A DNA stretch of 15,002 nt from Geobacteraceae bacterium (GTDB taxonomy: Bacteria > Desulfobacterota > Desulfuromonadia > Desulfuromonadales > Geopsychrobacteraceae). The position numbers were made by a program, and so were the translations under genes. Within the stretch, counting starts at the first letter, position 1, and the number at the start of each line of letters is the position of its first letter. Below, piece by piece: positions 1-8,700 of this stretch. The stretch covers positions 1 through 15,002 of the forward strand of contig JAMOPE010000158.1 in NCBI GenBank assembly GCA_027064785.1. Reading direction: 5' to 3'. The notes beneath the pieces are model-generated. The model was given only the letters and a program-made list of their open reading frames with translations. It searched no databases and was not told the DNA's origin.

Positions 1-1
1 A

Positions 2-349
2 ATTGTCCGGGCTGGAATCAACCAAATTGAGTCAGGACAGTGGGAAGCCGCCCGGGCTTTGGGAATGCGACGCTGGCAGTTGTTACGCTATATTATTCTT
101 CCGCAGGCATTTCAGCGGATGATTCCGCCGTTGGCGGGACAGGCGATTTCAACAATTAAGGATTCAGCAATTGTATCGGTCATTTCAATTCAGGAGCTGA
201 CTTTTCAGGGGATGGAGCTGATGGCAGCGACATATCTGACGTTTGAAGTCTGGATCAGTGTCACCGTTCTTTACTTCATCCTTACTTACAGTTGTTCATG
301 GTTGGCAGGACGTTTGGAACTACGGCTGCGTCGGATCTATACTTACTGA
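2..349 (+). CDS. Polar amino-acid ABC transporter permease, C-terminal part (gene enters from the left edge)
   Basis: This is the C-terminal ~115 residues of an inner-membrane permease of the HisM/GlnP type, which imports polar amino acids together with an ATPase and a periplasmic binding protein. Frame 2 is open from the window edge. It begins with IVRAGINQIESGQWEAARAL, followed by GMRRWQLLRYIILPQAF and RMIPPLAG. That is the classic 'EAA' loop of this family (E-A-A-x-x-x-G with a following I-L-P), the cytoplasmic helix that docks on the ATPase. After it come DSAIVSVISIQELT, typical of this family, and a last hydrophobic segment (about VWISVTVLYFILTYSCSWLAG) ending in an arginine-rich tail. 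The start and the first membrane segments lie outside the window. The exact substrate cannot be read from this fragment. A lipoprotein gene follows after 19 bases. Confidence 0.9.
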   Translation: MVRAGINQIESGQWEAARALGMRRWQLLRYIILPQAFQRMIPPLAGQAISTIKDSAIVSVISIQELTFQGMELMAATYLTFEVWISVTVLYFILTYSCSWLAGRLELRLRRIYTY

Positions 350-368
350 ACTCTTAGCAGAGGTTTTT

Positions 369-833
369 ATGACATACAGACGGTTTATCCTGATTTTGGT
401 AGTGTTTTCTCTGGTTGGTTGTGCACAGTTTTATCCGAATTTTGAGACTCCAACCGTCAGCGTGAAAAGTTTCCGGGTGTTACCGGGACAGGGAGCTCTT
501 CCAGTGTTTGAAATTGGTCTCCATGTGATAAATCCCAACCGGACGGAGTTGACGCTGGAAGGAATCAGCTACCATGTTGATCTGGAAGGACATCGGGTTC
601 TCAGCGGTGTTGCAAATCAGCTCCCGGTGATTGAAGCCTACGGTGAAGGAGATGTTGTCCTGCAGGTGCAACCCGATCTTTTTAGTACCCTCAGCCTGTT
701 TACCGATCTGATGAATCAGCCGCGTGATCAGTTCAAATTTGATCTGACGGCGTACCTCGATGTTGGTGGCTTTATGCCAAAAATCAAGGTCCAGAAAGAG
801 GGACTGATCTCATTGAACGGGCAGAAGAACTAA
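369..833 (+). CDS. LEA14-like (LEA type 2) lipoprotein
   Basis: This is a 154-residue predicted lipoprotein. I chose the ATG at 369 because AGAGG lies 5 bases upstream and the resulting N-terminus is a proper lipoprotein signal: MTYRRF, a hydrophobic core (ILILVVFSLVG), then the lipobox LVGC with Cys18. The reading frame is open further upstream to 243, but that extension overlaps the permease and would bury the signal peptide. The mature part (TPTVSVKSFRVLPG, then FEIGLHVINPNRTELTLEGI and SYHVDLEG) resembles the LEA_2/WHy beta-sandwich domain: a beta strand, the 'x-N-P-N' turn, then strands with a basal 'G..L.G' pattern. Such small lipoproteins are found in many proteobacteria and their function is unclear; a role in envelope stress is only a guess. 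It may be co-transcribed with the permease upstream, with a 19-base gap. Confidence 0.8.
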   Translation: MTYRRFILILVVFSLVGCAQFYPNFETPTVSVKSFRVLPGQGALPVFEIGLHVINPNRTELTLEGISYHVDLEGHRVLSGVANQLPVIEAYGEGDVVLQVQPDLFSTLSLFTDLMNQPRDQFKFDLTAYLDVGGFMPKIKVQKEGLISLNGQKN

Positions 834-949
834 CAGCGTGTCAGGGCAATGGAAATCTGTGCCCCGGTACTTTCAGCACCGACATCAAGGAGAGTAGCAA
901 CGCAGGCAGCAGGGCCAGAATTAATAGATGGAAGTAACCGCACGGGACT
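834..949. other. Convergent intergenic gap, no recognisable element
   Basis: These 116 bases separate the stop of the LEA-like lipoprotein gene from the stop of the leftward small hypothetical gene. I looked for an intrinsic terminator serving either gene and found no stem followed by a T-run, nor any open frame with a credible start. Confidence 0.5.
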
Positions 950-1324
950 CTAATTGGAAACCCAGACTTTGGCGGGTGGAAGGGTCGAAAAGAAACGGAT
1001 AATGCAGGTTGATTCGGGGTCGGTAAGTTTGGAAAGTTGATCACAGAGATCTTTATTGTCACTCTGAATGACAAAGGCACATTTCTTACTTTCGAGCTTT
1101 TTACTGTTAAATGTGAAGATAGAGAGGATCATTTGAACATCGGCAAAAGTCATTTTTTTCAAATCAAGGTACTGATGGTCAATAATCAGCGGTGTTCCCT
1201 TAATCCACTTTGGTGATGTCAGTAAATCTTTCAGAAGTTTGTAAAAATCCTCAACAACGGCGAATTTTCCCGTTTTAATCACAACGTAGTCGGGGATATG
1301 GCTGAAATCAAAATCGTATTTCAT
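950..1324 (-). CDS. Small hypothetical protein, possibly STAS/SpoIIAA-like
   Basis: This is a 124-residue soluble protein with no signal peptide or membrane segment. It starts MKYDFDFSHIPDYVVIKTG and shows an alternating strand/helix pattern: YVVIKTG (strand), VVEDFYKLLKDLLTSPKW (amphipathic helix), TPLIIDHQYLDL (strand with Asp-His), TFADVQMILSIF (helix), KCAFVIQSDN (strand), CIIRFFSTLPPAKVWV (strand and end). This order resembles the STAS/SpoIIAA-like fold seen in small proteins of sediment bacteria, but I do not recognise a named family. I chose the ATG at 1324. The frame is open to a TTG at 1381, but a strong promoter -10 box sits at 1386-1391, so transcription should begin near that TTG. 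It lies convergent to the LEA-like lipoprotein gene and downstream of the MATE gene on the same strand. Confidence 0.6.
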   Translation of the reverse strand: MKYDFDFSHIPDYVVIKTGKFAVVEDFYKLLKDLLTSPKWIKGTPLIIDHQYLDLKKMTFADVQMILSIFTFNSKKLESKKCAFVIQSDNKDLCDQLSKLTDPESTCIIRFFSTLPPAKVWVSN

Positions 1325-1385
1325 CGATTGTTCCCATTTGGAATTTTTCGATTGAGATTGAGTGAAATCTATATATTGCAATAAT

Positions 1386-1413
1386 ATTATACTGTATGGC
1401 TGTTATTTATCAA
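1386..1413 (-). promoter_or_regulatory. Near-consensus sigma70 promoter for the small hypothetical gene
   Basis: Read on the minus strand: TTGATA at 1413-1408, a 16-base spacer, then TATAAT at 1391-1386 (5 of 6 and 6 of 6 matches to consensus). Transcription would start near 1379, leaving a leader of about 55 bases before the ATG at 1324. The -35 box overlaps the stop codon of the MATE gene. The small gene can therefore be expressed separately from the MATE gene upstream. Confidence 0.65.
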
Positions 1414-2789
1414 CATGAAGTGGCAGTTTCTTTATGAGAAACTCTGTATAAACGGAGACCCAGCAGCACTGCCGCAACACTGAGACCGATAATCAGACTG
1501 ATCCAGAAACCTTTTGCCCCGAGAGGAGCCCCCCAGAAGGTTGTCAGTGCCAGACTGTAACCAAGTGGCAACCCGATGATCCAGTAGGAAACAATGACCA
1601 TCAATAGCGGGACACGGGAATCTTTATACCCACGCAAAGCTGCTGCTGCGCCAATTTGAAACGCATCTGAGACCTGATACAGTGCATTCAGATAGAGAAG
1701 ACCAACAGCAATCCCAATAACCTGCGGGTTCTGGGTATAGATCCCGGCAATTTTTTCGGCAAAGCATAAAGTCAATGTTGCAGTGACAATCGCAATTGAA
1801 GAGTTGAGCAATAGCCCGGTTCGGCTGGAAAGGCGGGCTCTGTCAAAGCGTTGCCTGCCAATTGCGTGGCCAACCCGAATTGTGATGGCACTGGCCAGAC
1901 TCAGTGGGATCATAAAAATCATCGATGAATAATTGAGGGTGATCTGATGTGACGCAACGGTGAGTGCCCCCAGCGGAGATAAAAAGAGAGCAATCAGGGC
2001 AAAAATACTGGCTTCAACCAAGAGAGATAGTCCAATTGGCAGCCCCAGTCGAAGCAGCTGCGGTGCTCCTTCGGTGCCACAGGTTTTATTGAGGTCAAAG
2101 AAATGGGTTTTATCATAGCGCCTGACTCGCCAGATGGTCAGGACCATACAGCTGCACATGAACCAGAGGCTAAGGGCTGAGGCCCAGCCGCAGCCGATTC
2201 CACCCATGGCGGGCAATCCCAGCTTGCCATAAATGAAAACGTAGTTCCCGGCAATATTGACCGGGATGCTGGCAAGGCCAATAAGCATACTTGGTCGAAC
2301 CAGCCCCATTCCTTCGCTTAAGTTTCGTAACAGAAAAAATAGTGCCAGAGCCGGAACGCCCCAGGAGATTGCTTTGAGGTAATCGGTTGAAATTGTCGCA
2401 ACCTGCGGATCGACATCCATCCAACGGAAGATGAGGCCGGCATTCTGGAGCAGAATTATTGCGATAATGACCAGTGGTAACGCGACGAGAACCCCTTTCC
2501 TTGCCAAAGGGCCGGTCTCTTCTGTTTTCCCCGCTCCATGGAGCTGGGCAACAATCGGGGTGATCGCCAGAAGGACTCCATAAAGGAACAGAAAAATTGG
2601 ACCCCAGATGCTCCCACCAACAGCAACTCCAGCCAGATCTGTTGCACTGACACGTCCCGCCATCACGGTATCAACAAAGGCCAGAGTCTGTTGTGCCAGC
2701 TGCGCGGCTAAAATTGGCGCGGCTAATGGAATCAGCTGCTTTGCTTCAATTTTCAGGAGTTTAAACTGTTTGCGTTTACGGTGTATCAT
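1410..2789 (-). CDS. MATE family multidrug/toxin exporter (NorM-like)
   Basis: This is a predicted 12-helix inner-membrane antiporter of the MATE family, which expels cationic drugs or metabolites using a Na+ or H+ gradient. From the ATG at 2789 it is 459 residues, the usual family length (about 450-470). The N-terminal half has the signature stretch AAPILAAQLAQQTLAFVDT then VMAGRVSATDLAGVAVGG. The following helices include SIWGPIFLFLYGVLLAITP with IVAQLHGAGK, the conserved Q-x-x-G-A-G region. The second half repeats the pattern (GLPIGLSLLVEASIFALI, VASHQITLN, SLASAITIRVGHAIG), matching the internal two-fold symmetry of MATE proteins. An upstream TTG at 2813 is possible, but neither start has a clear Shine-Dalgarno sequence, so the start is uncertain. 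The substrate is unknown. It is leftward, like its neighbours, and begins about 150 bases beyond the end of the livK-like gene. Confidence 0.9.
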   Translation of the reverse strand: MIHRKRKQFKLLKIEAKQLIPLAAPILAAQLAQQTLAFVDTVMAGRVSATDLAGVAVGGSIWGPIFLFLYGVLLAITPIVAQLHGAGKTEETGPLARKGVLVALPLVIIAIILLQNAGLIFRWMDVDPQVATISTDYLKAISWGVPALALFFLLRNLSEGMGLVRPSMLIGLASIPVNIAGNYVFIYGKLGLPAMGGIGCGWASALSLWFMCSCMVLTIWRVRRYDKTHFFDLNKTCGTEGAPQLLRLGLPIGLSLLVEASIFALIALFLSPLGALTVASHQITLNYSSMIFMIPLSLASAITIRVGHAIGRQRFDRARLSSRTGLLLNSSIAIVTATLTLCFAEKIAGIYTQNPQVIGIAVGLLYLNALYQVSDAFQIGAAAALRGYKDSRVPLLMVIVSYWIIGLPLGYSLALTTFWGAPLGAKGFWISLIIGLSVAAVLLGLRLYRVSHKETATSC

Positions 2790-2863
2790 GGAGGCTCTAT
2801 CGGTAAAGATCAAATACGCTGTGAGGCTGCAGTGGTATCATTTCTGCGGTGAAAGGGTCAACA

Positions 2864-2909
2864 GAAGTAAAATGAAAAGAGGGCCTCCCCCGAATGGAGA
2901 GACCCTCTT
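2864..2909 (-). terminator. Intrinsic terminator of the livK-like gene
   Basis: Minus-strand reading shows an 11-base arm (2909-2899) pairing with 2887-2877: AAGAGGGTCTC against GAGGCCCTCTT. It has one G-T type pair and an 11-base loop, and is followed by the T-rich tract TTCATTTTAC. It lies 27 bases beyond the stop of the binding-protein gene and ahead of the MATE gene, so it should end the livK transcript. Confidence 0.75.
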
Positions 2910-2935
2910 ATAGCAGAAAAGTAAATTGAGTTATC

Positions 2936-4087
2936 TTAGTCAGCTAGGATGAACTTTCCGTTTTTGACTTGAACTATCACCATAGAGCTGACATCCAGAC
3001 CATTGTGATCTTCCGGAGTGATATTGTATGTTCCGGAAATCCCAACATAATTCTTCGTATTTTCAATTTCTGCTCGTAATGCTGCGGGATCTGTTCCTAC
3101 TTTTTTGATGGCATTGGCGACAATCATGATGGCATCCCAGGCATAGCCGGAATGGGTATTGATCGGGAACTGTTTGTCGTAGCCTTTTTCCTTGTAGAGT
3201 TTGATGAATTCCTGAATGACCGGCTTCTGCGGATCATCATCAGAAAGTTCATCAGCAACCATCAGTTTGGTTGCCGGCATCCGGTCGCCCTGACTGGCAG
3301 CTCCGGCCAGCTCGATATATTTAGGGTCGGGCAGACCGTGGCATTGGAAGAGGGGGAGATCAATCCCAAGCTGGGTCTTGTTTTTAGCGATAATTGAACC
3401 GGCTGGCCCGATAGTCCATGCAATCAGGGCCTGTGGATGACTGTTTTTTACTTTGGTCAACTGAGCTGTCATGTCGGTATCACGGGTGCCGAAGGATTCA
3501 TGCGCGACCAGTTCAATCCCGTATTCGGGAGCCAGCTTGGTCATCCAGCGGGAACCATCTTTCCCAAAACCGTCGGCTGCCGACAGCAGGGCAACCCTGG
3601 TCAGTCCCTTTTCTTTGAGATATATGAACAGCCGCTTGACGGCAATACTGGAACGCTGTGGTGATTTGAAAACCCACTTGTAGGGTCCGAATTTTCCACC
3701 CATGATGACAGGATCGCCACCAACGGTCATGAAGATTGGGATTTGCCCTTTATCGACCACTTTTTTGACGTTCATTCCGGTATCGGTCAATGTCGGCCCG
3801 ATAATCGCGACAACTTTATCTTTATAGATAAATTTTTTGGCAATCGAGGCTGTTTTTGCCGGATTGGCCTGAGTGTCGGCAAGAACCAGTTCCAGCATCT
3901 TGCCATTGATTCCCCCTTCAGCATTGATCTTATCGACCACCATTTCTGCAACCAGCTTTGTTGGTGTCCCGATAAAAGCTGCCCGCCCCGACAGGTCGAA
4001 GAAAGCCCCCAATTTAATTGTCTCCGTAGCCATGACCGATGAGGCGGCTAGCAGCAGACAGATGAGCAGTGACGCGATTTTTTTCAT
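2936..4087 (-). CDS. LivK-type periplasmic substrate-binding protein of a branched-chain/aromatic amino-acid ABC transporter
   Basis: This is a 383-residue secreted binding protein of the Peripla_BP_6 (LivJ/LivK) family. It captures an amino acid or related small acid in the periplasm and hands it to a LivHMGF permease. The ATG at 4087 is supported by AAGGAG six bases upstream and by a clean signal peptide, MKKIASLLICLLLAASSVMA, with cleavage expected after A-x-A-like residues before TETIKLG. A TTG 21 bases further up would only add residues before the signal. Family features: IKLGAFFDLSGRAAFIGTPT, then INAEGGINGKMLELVLADTQ, then VVAIIGPTLTDT, and a second lobe with VALLSAADGFGKDGSRW. It ends with the strand-rich TYNITPEDHNGLD region. 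It is transcribed alone, with a terminator after it and an inverted repeat before it. The nearest liv genes start 7 kb away, so pairing with them is inference. Confidence 0.9.
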   Translation of the reverse strand: MKKIASLLICLLLAASSVMATETIKLGAFFDLSGRAAFIGTPTKLVAEMVVDKINAEGGINGKMLELVLADTQANPAKTASIAKKFIYKDKVVAIIGPTLTDTGMNVKKVVDKGQIPIFMTVGGDPVIMGGKFGPYKWVFKSPQRSSIAVKRLFIYLKEKGLTRVALLSAADGFGKDGSRWMTKLAPEYGIELVAHESFGTRDTDMTAQLTKVKNSHPQALIAWTIGPAGSIIAKNKTQLGIDLPLFQCHGLPDPKYIELAGAASQGDRMPATKLMVADELSDDDPQKPVIQEFIKLYKEKGYDKQFPINTHSGYAWDAIMIVANAIKKVGTDPAALRAEIENTKNYVGISGTYNITPEDHNGLDVSSMVIVQVKNGKFILAD

Positions 4088-4148
4088 TGAGGGCTCCTTT
4101 TTCGACAAATTTGAGAGTTATCAGTTGAATAGACCAATTGTTCTTCAA

Positions 4149-4182
4149 GCTATCGCGTACTATTGTACTAGTACACGATAGC
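4149..4182. repeat. 12-bp inverted repeat upstream of the livK-like gene, possible operator
   Basis: GCTATCGCGTAC at 4149-4160 is mirrored by GTACACGATAGC at 4171-4182 (11 of 12 positions pair exactly and the remaining one is a G-T pair), with a 10-base spacer. A perfect 10-bp palindrome, GTACTAGTAC, is nested at 4165-4174. It lies 62-95 bases upstream of the livK-like ATG and about 115 bases beyond the end of the efflux operon. There is no T-run on either side, so it is a poor intrinsic terminator. Its position fits a regulator-binding site for the livK promoter; no regulator gene is nearby to name. Confidence 0.45.
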
Positions 4183-4283
4183 AAGATAGTCCAAGAGACC
4201 AGCTAAGTCAATGTCAAAAACGAAGAGAGGTTCACCCTGTTAGGACAGACAGAGGAGGTAAGCTTCTGGCGGTGAGATATTTT

Positions 4284-4309
4284 GGAGTCAGTTTTTTCAA
4301 TCTGACTCC
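4284..4309 (-). terminator. 8-bp perfect stem overlapping the stop codon of the outer-membrane factor gene (possible weak terminator)
   Basis: GGAGTCAG at 4284-4291 pairs perfectly with CTGACTCC at 4302-4309 around a 10-base A/T loop. The stop codon of the efflux outer-membrane gene (4297-4299) lies in the loop. Downstream on the minus strand is AAAATATCT rather than a T-run, so a standard intrinsic terminator is not shown. It may instead stabilise the mRNA 3' end. Confidence 0.35.
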
Positions 4310-5730
4310 TGATCCTGATTTTGGACAGCCTCTTTTTCGGCTTTAGAACTCCAGCCACCGCCAAGAGCTTTGTAGAGATTAACGTAGGCGTTGCGGTATT
4401 GACGTTGCAGGTCTGAAACTTTGAGGTCGACCTCAAACAAAGTCCGCTCAGAGTCAAGGACCTCAAGGTAACTGCTGAATCCCTTATCGTAGCGTTTCTT
4501 CGAGAGCTTATTAGCATTCTTTGCCGCTTTCAGCCGGCGAACCAGTGTTTCCAGTTCCTGTTGATAGGTTTTGATCTCAATCAGGGCATCTTCGACCTCC
4601 CGAAATGCATTCAGGACAGTACTTTCGTATTGGAAAAGGGCTTGCTGAGTTCTCTGTTCTTCAATGGCCACCCGATTTCTGTTTTTGCCGAAATCGATCA
4701 GGGGGCCAAGAAGACCCCCGCCAACAGACCACCCGCCACCATCAGTGGTGACAGAAGCTAATTCCGTACTGGCAACTCCCAGTGCTCCAGTGAGTGAGAT
4801 TGCCGGTAGCCGCAGTGCCTGTGCAACACCAATCTGTGCATTCTGAGCTTGGAGCAAGTAGAGTGACTGGGCAATATCTGGTCGCTTCTCAAGAATTTGT
4901 GAAGGAAGCCCGACCGGAATTTCCGGCAGGTCGATCTGTGGGTTGAAACTGTCATTCAGGTCGATGGTGTGTGGGAATTGACCGAGCAACAGACCCAGAT
5001 TGTTTTCAGATTTAGCAATGGCTCGTTGATAAAACGGGATAGCTCCAGCGGCTATTTCTTTTTGAATCTGAGCCTGGTTAACATCTAGCTCAGAAATAAT
5101 CCCTTTTTCAAACCGTTTCTTAATAATGTCTAGACTTATCTCTCTTGAAGCGAGGGTTGATGTGGCAATGTTGAGCCGCTGATGAAAATCGAGAAGCTGA
5201 TAATAGTTGGTGACAACATCTGAAATCAGAGCCAGCTGAATCGCTTTGAAGCCGAAATCTGAGGCCAGAAGTTCGGCCCTTGCAGCTTCACTGGCGCGAC
5301 GGAATTTCCCCCAGAAATCAATTTCCCAGCGCAATGGCACCGAAAGATAGAGGTTGGTATTAGTGTCGCTGGATAGTGATCCCCGGTTGAAATTACCGAC
5401 CTGGGCACCACCTTCAATATTGATCTGCGGATATTTATCGGCCTTGGTAAAGCCAACATTGGCACGTGCCTGCTCAATTCGGCTGCTGGCAACTTTAAGA
5501 TTTCGGTTGTTTTCCAGTGCAGCTGTGACCAGGGTGTAAAGTTGTGGATCATCAAACAGAGTCCACCACTCTAGGTTTGCAGCTTCTTTCTGGCTGATTG
5601 CCGGGGATGTGCGAAAGTTTTCAGGGATTGTCTGCTCGGGGACTTCAAAGTCAGGTCCGAGCGCGCAACCGCTTATGAAGAGCAATAGAAGCAGTGGCAT
5701 CCAGCAACGAACAGTCCGAAGAGTTTTCAT
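4297..5730 (-). CDS. RND efflux outer-membrane factor lipoprotein (NodT/OprM family)
   Basis: This 477-residue protein should form the trimeric outer-membrane and periplasmic exit duct for the RND pump encoded just upstream. The signal sequence MKTLRTVRCWMPLLLLLFIS ends in lipobox ISGC with Cys22. Next comes CALGPDFEVPE, the hallmark N-terminus of this family ('C-x-x-G-P-D/N-Y/F-x-x-P'). The body has two similar halves rich in long helices, as in TolC-like proteins: FDDPQLYTLVTAALENNRNL with VASSRIEQARANVGFTKAD in the first half, and LEKRPDIAQSLYLLQAQNAQ with IGVAQALRLPAISLTGALG in the second, the well-conserved 'RPDI..AE..L.AA.A.IG.A' block. Its ATG overlaps the stop of the RND gene by four bases (ATGA), so the two are likely translationally coupled. 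It is the last gene of the operon. Confidence 0.95.
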   Translation of the reverse strand: MKTLRTVRCWMPLLLLLFISGCALGPDFEVPEQTIPENFRTSPAISQKEAANLEWWTLFDDPQLYTLVTAALENNRNLKVASSRIEQARANVGFTKADKYPQINIEGGAQVGNFNRGSLSSDTNTNLYLSVPLRWEIDFWGKFRRASEAARAELLASDFGFKAIQLALISDVVTNYYQLLDFHQRLNIATSTLASREISLDIIKKRFEKGIISELDVNQAQIQKEIAAGAIPFYQRAIAKSENNLGLLLGQFPHTIDLNDSFNPQIDLPEIPVGLPSQILEKRPDIAQSLYLLQAQNAQIGVAQALRLPAISLTGALGVASTELASVTTDGGGWSVGGGLLGPLIDFGKNRNRVAIEEQRTQQALFQYESTVLNAFREVEDALIEIKTYQQELETLVRRLKAAKNANKLSKKRYDKGFSSYLEVLDSERTLFEVDLKVSDLQRQYRNAYVNLYKALGGGWSSKAEKEAVQNQDQESD

Positions 5731-8700
5731 GATGCCTCTCCTTTTTTGCTTAGTGCCAGCTCCCGTTTTTTCTCGTATCCTGCCATCTTACCAATAAAGA
5801 CAAAAAGCATCGGATAAAAGAAAACTCCCAGAAGGGTTGCCAGCGTCATCCCCCCCAATAGTGCGACTCCCATAACCACCCGGGCTTCGGCTCCTGCTCC
5901 CGATGCCATCACTAATGGCATTACCCCGAGAATAAAGGAAAAGGCAGTCATCAGGATCGGTCTGAAGCGGAGCTCCGCCGCTTTGACTGCGGCGTCAAAA
6001 AGAGATGCTCCCTTTTGAAATTCCAGGTTTGCGAATTCAACAATCAGAATTGCATTCTTGGCAGCCATCGCAATCAACATGACGAGGGCAATCTGGGCAA
6101 AAATATTTAATTCGAAGCTTGTACTGAAGATCCGGGCGACATATAGAGCAATAAAAGCACCGAAAATTGCGAATGGAGTCCCCAGCAAAATACTCAGGGG
6201 GAGAGACCAGCTTTCGTATTGAGCAGCAAGAATCAAAAAGACAAACAGAAGTGAAAACGCAAAGACGACTCCCGCTGCTCCGGACGCTTGTTTTTCCTGG
6301 TAGGACATGTTGCTCCAGGCGTAGTCCATCCCCGAAGGCAGCACTTCTTTTGCCACCTCTTCCAGCACCGTTATGGCCTGAGCAGAGGTATATCCGGGGG
6401 CCGGGCTGCCAGTTATTTCAACAGCACGATAAAGGTTAAAGCGGTTGGTGAAGTCAGGTCCGGAGATCTCTCTGATTTTAACGAAGGCACTGAGGGGGAC
6501 ACCTTCTCCATCACTGTTTTTGACGAAGAACAGATTGAGCCGGTCTTCGCTGAGTCGATATTCCGGTTCCGCCTGGATGTAGGCTTTGTAGAGTCGTCCG
6601 AAGCGGTTAAAATCATTGACATATGAGCCACCAAGAAAGGCTCCGACGGTCGTGTAGATATCGTTGAGAGCAATGCCGGCTTTGAGAACCTTGTCGCGGT
6701 TGACCTCTATGTAACGTTGCGGCACGCTTGCGCGGAATGTGGTGAAGGCTGAGCCGATTTCGGGTCGCTCTATCGCTGCCTTGATAAAGGCACTGCTATG
6801 TTTCGCGAGATATTCCGGAGTATTTCCGCCACGGTCCTGAAGCATCATTGAAAAGCCTGAGCCATTTCCCAGCCCGGGAATCGCCGGAGGGCCAAAGGCA
6901 AAGGCCTGTGCTTCGTTAATTTGGAGAAAGAGATCCCGATTTATGGCGGCAACAACGTCATTTGCCGTTTTTTCGCGTAAGCTCCAGTCTTTCAGAGAGA
7001 CAAAAATGAAACCGGAGTTTGACGACATACTGCCGGAAATCATACTGAATCCCGTTGCTGCAGTGATGTATTCAACCTCTTCATGCTGGCTGATAATTTT
7101 CTCTATCTTTTTTACGACGACATCGGACCGTTGCAGTGATGCGGCATCAGGCAGCTGGATATTAACCAGCAGATAGCCCATATCTTCACTCGGCATAAAG
7201 CCGCCGGGGATCGCTTTTCCAAGGAATCCGGTTCCGATGCTCAGCCCCAGAATGAGGATTAGACCAATTGCGATACGGCGTGTTGCTATCCGGGTCAGCC
7301 AGGTATAGCCACCGGTGACCTTGTCGAAGAATGTATTGAATAGTTTGAAAAAAGCTCCAAGAGGCCCTCTGACGGGTTGTTGTTTTCGTAACAGTAAACC
7401 ACAGAGTGCGGGGCTGAGAGTCAGGGCATTGATCGAAGAAAAGACAACAGAAACAGCAACAGTAATGGCAAACTGCTGATAAAGGAGTCCGGTAATTCCA
7501 CCCATAGCCGCAACCGGAATAAAAACAGCGACAAGCACCAGAGTCGTTGCGATGATCGGCGCGGTAACTTCCTTCATTGCTGCTTTGGTTGCTTCTTTCG
7601 GGGCCATCCCTTTTTCGATATTGACCTGTACTGCTTCAACGACAACGATCGCATCATCAACAACGATACCAATCGCCAGCACCAGTCCCAGAAGGGAGAG
7701 GACATTGACAGTGAAACCGATTGCCGGGAAAAGGATAAATGCACCGATCAGAGAAACCGGAATTGCGATTGTCGGGATGAGTGCGGCACGCCAATCCTGA
7801 ATAAAGATATAGACCACCAGAATAACCAGAGCCAGAGCAATAATCAGAGTTGTAACAATTTCGGAAATTCCCGCTGATATTGCTTTCGTTGTGTCGAGTG
7901 AAATGTCATAGGTCATGCTTTTGGGGAAAGTCTCTGCCATTTCCTCCATGGTGGTTTTGACTTGTTCAGCCAGCGTGACAGCATTGGATCCGGGGGCCTG
8001 ATAGAGAGCGATCATAGCGCAGGGCTTGCCGTCCAGACGGGTAAAGGCGTTGTAAGTTTCAACTCCCAGTTCAACCCGGGCGATATGCTTGATTTTGACC
8101 TGCGAGCCATCTTCACTGGTACGGATAACAATCTCACCGAACTCTTTTTCATTTTGTAGACGGTCGGGCATCCGGACGGTATAGGTAAATTCATTGCCGG
8201 GTGGTGCGGGCTCCGCACCGAACTTTCCCCCCGGGACAACAACACTTTGGGCGCGGATTGCATCGACAATTTCAGGGACAGAGATCCCCAGATGGGCAAG
8301 ACGATCCGGTTTGATCCAGATACGCATCGAATAGTCACTGGCACCGATAATGTCGACCTGTCCGATCCCTTTAATCCGGGCGAGAATATCTTTGATATTA
8401 ATCAGTGCATAGTTGCCGAGAAATTGCTGATCAAAATTTGTATCTTCGGCTGTCAGGGAAATCAGCATCAGAATGTTGGGCAGGGATTTTTGTGTGCTGA
8501 CACCAAGGCGTTTAACCTCCTCCGGTAATTTTGCTGTGGCTGCTGCAACCCGGTTCTGGGTAAAAACGGTATTCATATCGGGATCGGTCCCGATTTTAAA
8601 CGAGACATTGATGGTCATGGTGCCATCATTGGCATTGGTCGATTTCATATAAATCATGTTATCGACACCGTTAATCTGCTGCTCCAGAGGCGTTGCAACA

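Noticed and set aside
243..368. Upstream extension of the LEA-like lipoprotein to an earlier start
   Set aside because: It overlaps the permease gene and would place 42 residues ahead of a clean lipoprotein signal peptide. The ATG at 369 has a good Shine-Dalgarno sequence.
1325..1381. TTG start at 1381 for the small hypothetical protein
   Set aside because: A consensus -10 box lies just upstream, so transcription begins about at this codon. The ATG at 1324 leaves a sensible leader.
4149..4182. Inverted repeat as terminator of the efflux operon
   Set aside because: It lacks a following T-run on the minus strand (TTGAAGAAC) and is more than 110 bases beyond the last stop. An operator for livK fits better.
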